Assembly (NCBI GenBank): GCA_938040985.1
Contig: CALHZD010000014.1
Location: 1 to 8,645, forward strand
Direction: 5' to 3'
DNA length: 8,645 nucleotides
Origin: an uncultured Propionivibrio sp.
GTDB taxonomy: Bacteria; Pseudomonadota; Gammaproteobacteria; Burkholderiales; Rhodocyclaceae
In this document: positions 6,082-8,645 of the stretch, in pieces
Layout of the letters: every line of letters starts with the position of its first letter
Position numbering within the stretch: position 1 is the first letter of the stretch
Position numbers and translations under genes: made by a program
Notes under the pieces: generated by a model
Seen by the model: only the letters and a program-made list of their open reading frames with translations
What the model was told of the DNA's origin: nothing
Database searches by the model: none

Positions 6082-7434
6082 TTACGCTCCGCCCATCGCT
6101 TCGCGCACAGCGTCCGCCAGAAACTCAGCCGCGGCGCGCACCTTGCCTTCGTCACGACCTTCAACCATCACGCGCAATAGCGGTTCGGTGCCGGAAGGAC
6201 GCAGTAATACGCGCCCTCCTCCCGCCAGAGTCGTTTCGACATCGCGCTGAGCCGCCGCAATACGCGGTTCATCGTGCAAGCTGAAACCGGGGCGCAGCGG
6301 CACATTGATCAGCACCTGCGGATACAAGCGCAAGCGCCCAAGCAGGGCATCCATACTGACGCCTTCTTCGCGCAGCGCCGTCAGCAGCTGCAGGGCCGAA
6401 ACGATACCATCGCCCGTCGTCTGTCGATCCAGGCAAAGAATATGTCCGGAGTTTTCACCGCCAAACAACCAGCCCTTTTCGCTCAACATTTCCATCACAT
6501 AACGGTCGCCTACCCGGGCGCGGGCAAATGCAATGCCCAGTTCAGCCAGCGCATGCTCGAACGCCAGATTGCTCATCAGGGTTCCGGCAACGCCGGCCAC
6601 CGACCCATGCCGCAGGCGGCTGCGTACGATCGCCAGCAGAATCTGGTCGCCATCATAAACCTGGCCATTACCGCCGACGACCATCAAACGGTCCGCATCA
6701 CCGTCGAAAGCCAGACCGAAGTGCGCACGCTGCGCCAGGACCGCATCACGCAGCGCCTGCAGCGAGGTGGCGCCAACATTCTGGTTGATGTTAAGACCAT
6801 TGGGTTCAACGCCGATGGACGTCACCTCTGCGCCCAGTTCATGAAACACATGCGGGGCGATGTGATACGCCGCGCCGTTGGCGCAATCCAGGGCGATTTT
6901 CAGGCCGCGCAGATCAAAATCGTTGGGGAATGTGCTTTTGCAGAACTCGATATAACGACCCGCCGCATCGGCAATCCGGCGCGCGCGTCCCAGCTCGGGC
7001 GAAGATACACAGCCGATCGGCGCGTCGATACCCGCTTCGATCTGCGCCTCAAACGCATCGTCCAGCTTGGTTCCGTGCGCCGAGAAAAATTTGATGCCGT
7101 TATCGTAGAACGGATTGTGCGAGGCGGAAATGACGACGCCGGCCTGCAGGCGCAGCGCCCGCGTCAGATACGCCACGGCGGGCGTCGGCATGGGTCCGAC
7201 CAGGCAGACATCGACGCCTGCTGCCGAAAAACCCGCTTCCAGCGCCGCTTCCAGCATATAGCCGGAAACCCGCGTATCCTTGCCGATCAATACGGCCGGT
7301 CGCTCACCATCGGGAGCCTTTTCACGCAGAACGTTGCCGGCGGCGTACCCCAGGCGCATCACAAAATCCGGGGTAATCGGTGATTGGCCCACGCACCCAC
7401 GCACACCATCGGTTCCAAAATATTTTTTGCTCAT
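6082..7434 (-). CDS. glmM: Phosphoglucosamine mutase GlmM
   Basis: GlmM converts glucosamine-6-phosphate to glucosamine-1-phosphate in the cytoplasm, feeding UDP-GlcNAc for peptidoglycan and lipopolysaccharide. The 450-residue product is close to the E. coli length (445). The start is the ATG at 7434 (MSKKYFGTDGVRG), with AGAGAG seven bases upstream; an in-frame ATG at 7464 is rejected because the family begins at this motif. All signature sites are present: FGTDGVRG near the N-terminus, the phosphoserine loop ISASHNP (active Ser105 by count), the metal-binding DGDADR (Asp244, 246, 248), the substrate loop GGENSGH (325-331) and the C-terminal phosphate-binding RPSGTEP (412-418). It is probably active. 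In many proteobacteria glmM directly follows folP; here a tRNA-Asp gene with its own terminator lies upstream, so glmM probably has its own promoter, which I could not locate convincingly. Confidence 0.97.
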   Translation of the reverse strand: MSKKYFGTDGVRGCVGQSPITPDFVMRLGYAAGNVLREKAPDGERPAVLIGKDTRVSGYMLEAALEAGFSAAGVDVCLVGPMPTPAVAYLTRALRLQAGVVISASHNPFYDNGIKFFSAHGTKLDDAFEAQIEAGIDAPIGCVSSPELGRARRIADAAGRYIEFCKSTFPNDFDLRGLKIALDCANGAAYHIAPHVFHELGAEVTSIGVEPNGLNINQNVGATSLQALRDAVLAQRAHFGLAFDGDADRLMVVGGNGQVYDGDQILLAIVRSRLRHGSVAGVAGTLMSNLAFEHALAELGIAFARARVGDRYVMEMLSEKGWLFGGENSGHILCLDRQTTGDGIVSALQLLTALREEGVSMDALLGRLRLYPQVLINVPLRPGFSLHDEPRIAAAQRDVETTLAGGGRVLLRPSGTEPLLRVMVEGRDEGKVRAAAEFLADAVREAMGGA

Positions 7435-7563
7435 CGCTACTCTCTTTGCCTGACACCAGCCCATGCCACGAGCTGCACAGCGGGATAGTACTGCAAGCGT
7501 ATGACAAAATGGCCGTGTCGCCGCCCATGCGCCGTGACGAATAAACCCAGTCGCCGGAAACGC

Positions 7564-7593
7564 AAAAGGGCGCCGAAGTTTCGGCGCCCTTTT
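7564..7593 (-). terminator. Intrinsic terminator after tRNA-Asp (symmetrical, could act both ways)
   Basis: AAAAGGGCGCCGAA (7564-7577) and TTCGGCGCCCTTTT (7580-7593) are perfect inverted repeats around a 2-base centre. The stem is GC-rich and ends in a short T-run on either strand. It begins seven bases after the 3' end of the tRNA on the minus strand, as expected for the tRNA transcript terminator. Confidence 0.88.
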
Positions 7594-7599
7594 CAGAAC

Positions 7600-7676
7600 T
7601 GGCGGAGTGGACGGGACTCGAACCCGCGACCCCCGGCGTGACAGGCCGGTATTCTAACCAACTGAACTACCACTCC
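7600..7676 (-). tRNA. tRNA-Asp (anticodon GUC)
   Basis: This 77-nt cloverleaf reads on the minus strand. The acceptor arm is GGAGTGG/CCACTCC with discriminator G and an encoded CCA (7600-7602). The D-arm is GTTCAGTTGGTTAGAAT. The anticodon stem CCGGC/GCCGG encloses the loop CTGTCAC, giving anticodon GTC. The T-arm contains GGTTCGAGTCC. All stems pair, and the sequence is a typical bacterial tRNA-Asp. It has its own promoter and terminator and so is a single-tRNA unit, upstream of glmM on the same strand. Confidence 0.98.
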
Positions 7677-7712
7677 AGTCACTGCGGCATTGCCACACCA
7701 CAGCGGGGGCGA

Positions 7713-7741
7713 ACTATACCGGTTTGCCGGCAGGCTGTAAA
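7713..7741 (-). promoter_or_regulatory. Sigma-70 promoter of tRNA-Asp
   Basis: On the minus strand, TTTACA (7741-7736) and TATAGT (7718-7713) are separated by exactly 17 bp. Transcription would begin near 7706, giving a leader of about 30 nt before the mature tRNA. The bases just after the -10 read TCGCCCCC, a GC-rich discriminator typical of stable-RNA promoters under stringent control. That regulation is inferred from the family pattern. Confidence 0.75.
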
Positions 7742-8041
7742 CCATTTTGCGGAGATTCCTTGGCTTATTTTTACGGCGGCCAGCCTGGCCGGCGTGTCTG
7801 CTGTATACGAGATTACACCCGTCCGAAAAAAGTTCAGCCTACCGGCCGCTATTGTGGCGGGATGCGCCGAGACCTCACGCGCCGAAGACACTTTCGCATC
7901 ACGGCAACATCAAGGCAGACATTCATACCCAACCGGCGCCAATCGCATAAAATGCCGGTCGCAAACCCTGTCCATCGACAATATATTTGGGGCGTTTCAT
8001 CCCGAACCTTTCTACTTCATATTCCGCTAAACGAGATCACC
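7742..8041. other. Intergenic region upstream of the DUF192 gene, no recognised gene
   Basis: About 300 bases lie between the tRNA promoter and the DUF192 start. The frame of the DUF192 gene stays open back to 7724, but the upstream translation has no domain or coherent composition and would place a signal peptide in the middle of the protein. TATATT at 7982-7987 is the best -10 candidate for the downstream gene, with only a weak -35 match (TCGCAA, 7959-7964). Nothing else is supported. Confidence 0.45.
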
Positions 8042-8518
8042 ATGCTGTTATCGAGATTCCCGCATTTGCCAATGACTCTCTCCCGCATATGTCCGGGTGT
8101 GCTGACCGCATTGACCACACCACTGGCGGGCGCACAACAGACGGCGCCCTACCTGGCGCTGAACGCCGGCATCCACCGCATTAAAGCGGAAATTGCCGCC
8201 GACCAGCCGACCCGTATGCAGGGACTCATGCAGCGCAAGCACCTGCCGGTCAATCACGGCATGCTTTTCGTGTTCCCCGTCGCCGACCGCCATTGCATGT
8301 GGATGCGCAACACACTGATTCCGCTTTCCGTCGCCTTTCTCGACGCAGAAGGCAAGATCCTCAACATTGAGAACATGCAACCGCAAACGGAAAAAAATCA
8401 TTGCGCAAGCGCACCGGCACACTTTGCGCTGGAAATGAATTCAGGCTGGTTCGCCAGCAAAGGCATCCGGGCAGGCCAACGTATCGGCGGCATCGGCAAG
8501 GCGCCGCCCCCCCGCTGA
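8042..8518 (+). CDS. Exported DUF192-family protein
   Basis: This 158-residue protein is read from ATG 8042. A second in-frame ATG at 8072 would give a more usual signal peptide, and the Shine-Dalgarno sequence is weak for both (a GAGA five bases before 8042). A hydrophobic stretch followed by PLAGA (residues 27-31) suggests export and cleavage near residue 31. The DUF192 domain covers about 40-152 and shows the family motifs RMQGLMQRKHLP (58-69), GMLFVFP (73-79), CMWMRNTLIPLSVAFLDAEG (85-104) and FALEMNSGW (128-136). The family is small, widespread and of unknown biochemical function, often with an export signal. The neighbours (a tRNA on the opposite strand, then repeats) give no functional clue. 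A run of seven C at 8507-8513 lies just before the stop, so slippage there would only alter the C-terminal end. Confidence 0.88.
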   Translation: MLLSRFPHLPMTLSRICPGVLTALTTPLAGAQQTAPYLALNAGIHRIKAEIAADQPTRMQGLMQRKHLPVNHGMLFVFPVADRHCMWMRNTLIPLSVAFLDAEGKILNIENMQPQTEKNHCASAPAHFALEMNSGWFASKGIRAGQRIGGIGKAPPPR

Positions 8519-8576
8519 CCGTTGTATAGCGGCTTCTTTTGCTGCAAGACGGCGCTGGCCTCGCCTTTTATAGTCT

Positions 8577-8645
8577 CTTCCTTGGCCAGAACACTGCGTT
8601 GGCGTTGGCTTCGCCTTGCCGTACTGCTCGTACTGCCTGCGGCTC
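8577..8645. repeat. Palindromic intergenic element, right copy, cut by window end
   Basis: This matches positions 3-64 in the same orientation, with about nine substitutions and one 6-bp insertion that duplicates GGCGTT/GGCTT-like sequence. Shared blocks include ACTGCGTT, GGCTTCGCCTTGCCGTA and CTGCGGCT. The predicted right arm (the complement of CTTGGCCAGAA) would lie just beyond the window. Hairpin-like sequence at 8531-8570 may be a decayed neighbour. Confidence 0.7.

Noticed and set aside
6274..7383. Long plus-strand open frame (369 codons) opposite glmM
   Set aside because: It is entirely antisense to glmM, which carries every catalytic motif. The translation is low-complexity with no domain.
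7485..7507. glmM promoter formed by TTGTCA and TACTAT on the minus strand
   Set aside because: The two hexamers are good individually, but the spacer is only 11 bp.
7679..7891. Minus-strand 70-codon open frame beside tRNA-Asp
   Set aside because: It overlaps the tRNA promoter and has no recognisable features.
7724..8041. N-terminal extension of the DUF192 protein
   Set aside because: It would put the signal peptide internally, and the upstream translation has no family similarity; the start at 8042 (or 8072) fits better.

Overview
This window looks like chromosomal DNA from a betaproteobacterium of moderately high GC content. That placement is inferred from protein character (a GlpR close to the enterobacterial type, GlmM, a PsiF-repeat protein, an MsbA-like half transporter) and from an intergenic repeat whose core resembles, as I remember it, the Correia elements of Neisseria. 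The species cannot be fixed from the sequence. No phage, transposase, CRISPR or toxin-antitoxin genes are visible. The protein genes are ordinary housekeeping or envelope functions; the unusual material lies between them.

Layout, left to right. 1-335: gene-free and repeat-rich. It holds a 94-bp palindromic element, two isolated units of a ~40-bp repeat and a GC-rich imperfect hairpin. 336-1211 (-): EamA/DMT-type membrane transporter. 1212-1691: long divergent intergenic stretch. 1692-2084 (+): small exported protein with two PsiF repeats, followed by a good intrinsic terminator (2156-2189). 2404-3210 (+): DeoR-family regulator closely matching GlpR, with a plausible promoter. 3196-4054: a gene-free repeat block. 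It contains eight tandem 39-40-bp palindromic units, then a hairpin-rich mosaic element, then four more units in a similar order. 4074-5936 (-): ABC exporter half-transporter. 6082-7434 (-): glmM. 7600-7676 (-): tRNA-Asp(GUC) with its own promoter and terminator. 8042-8518 (+): exported DUF192 protein. 8577-8645: a second copy, cut by the window edge, of the element at the left end.

How the genes relate. The window is a set of mostly independent transcription units rather than one pathway. glmM (amino-sugar supply for peptidoglycan and LPS) and the ABC exporter lie 145 bp apart on the same strand with no convincing terminator between them, so they may be co-transcribed. glpR has no glycerol-3-phosphate genes beside it and must act in trans if it is a true GlpR.

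The most notable feature is the family of ~40-bp imperfect-palindrome units, here in two arrays plus two isolated copies. They sit at or beyond the 3' ends of three genes. The first array runs into glpR and appears to supply its last codons and stop.
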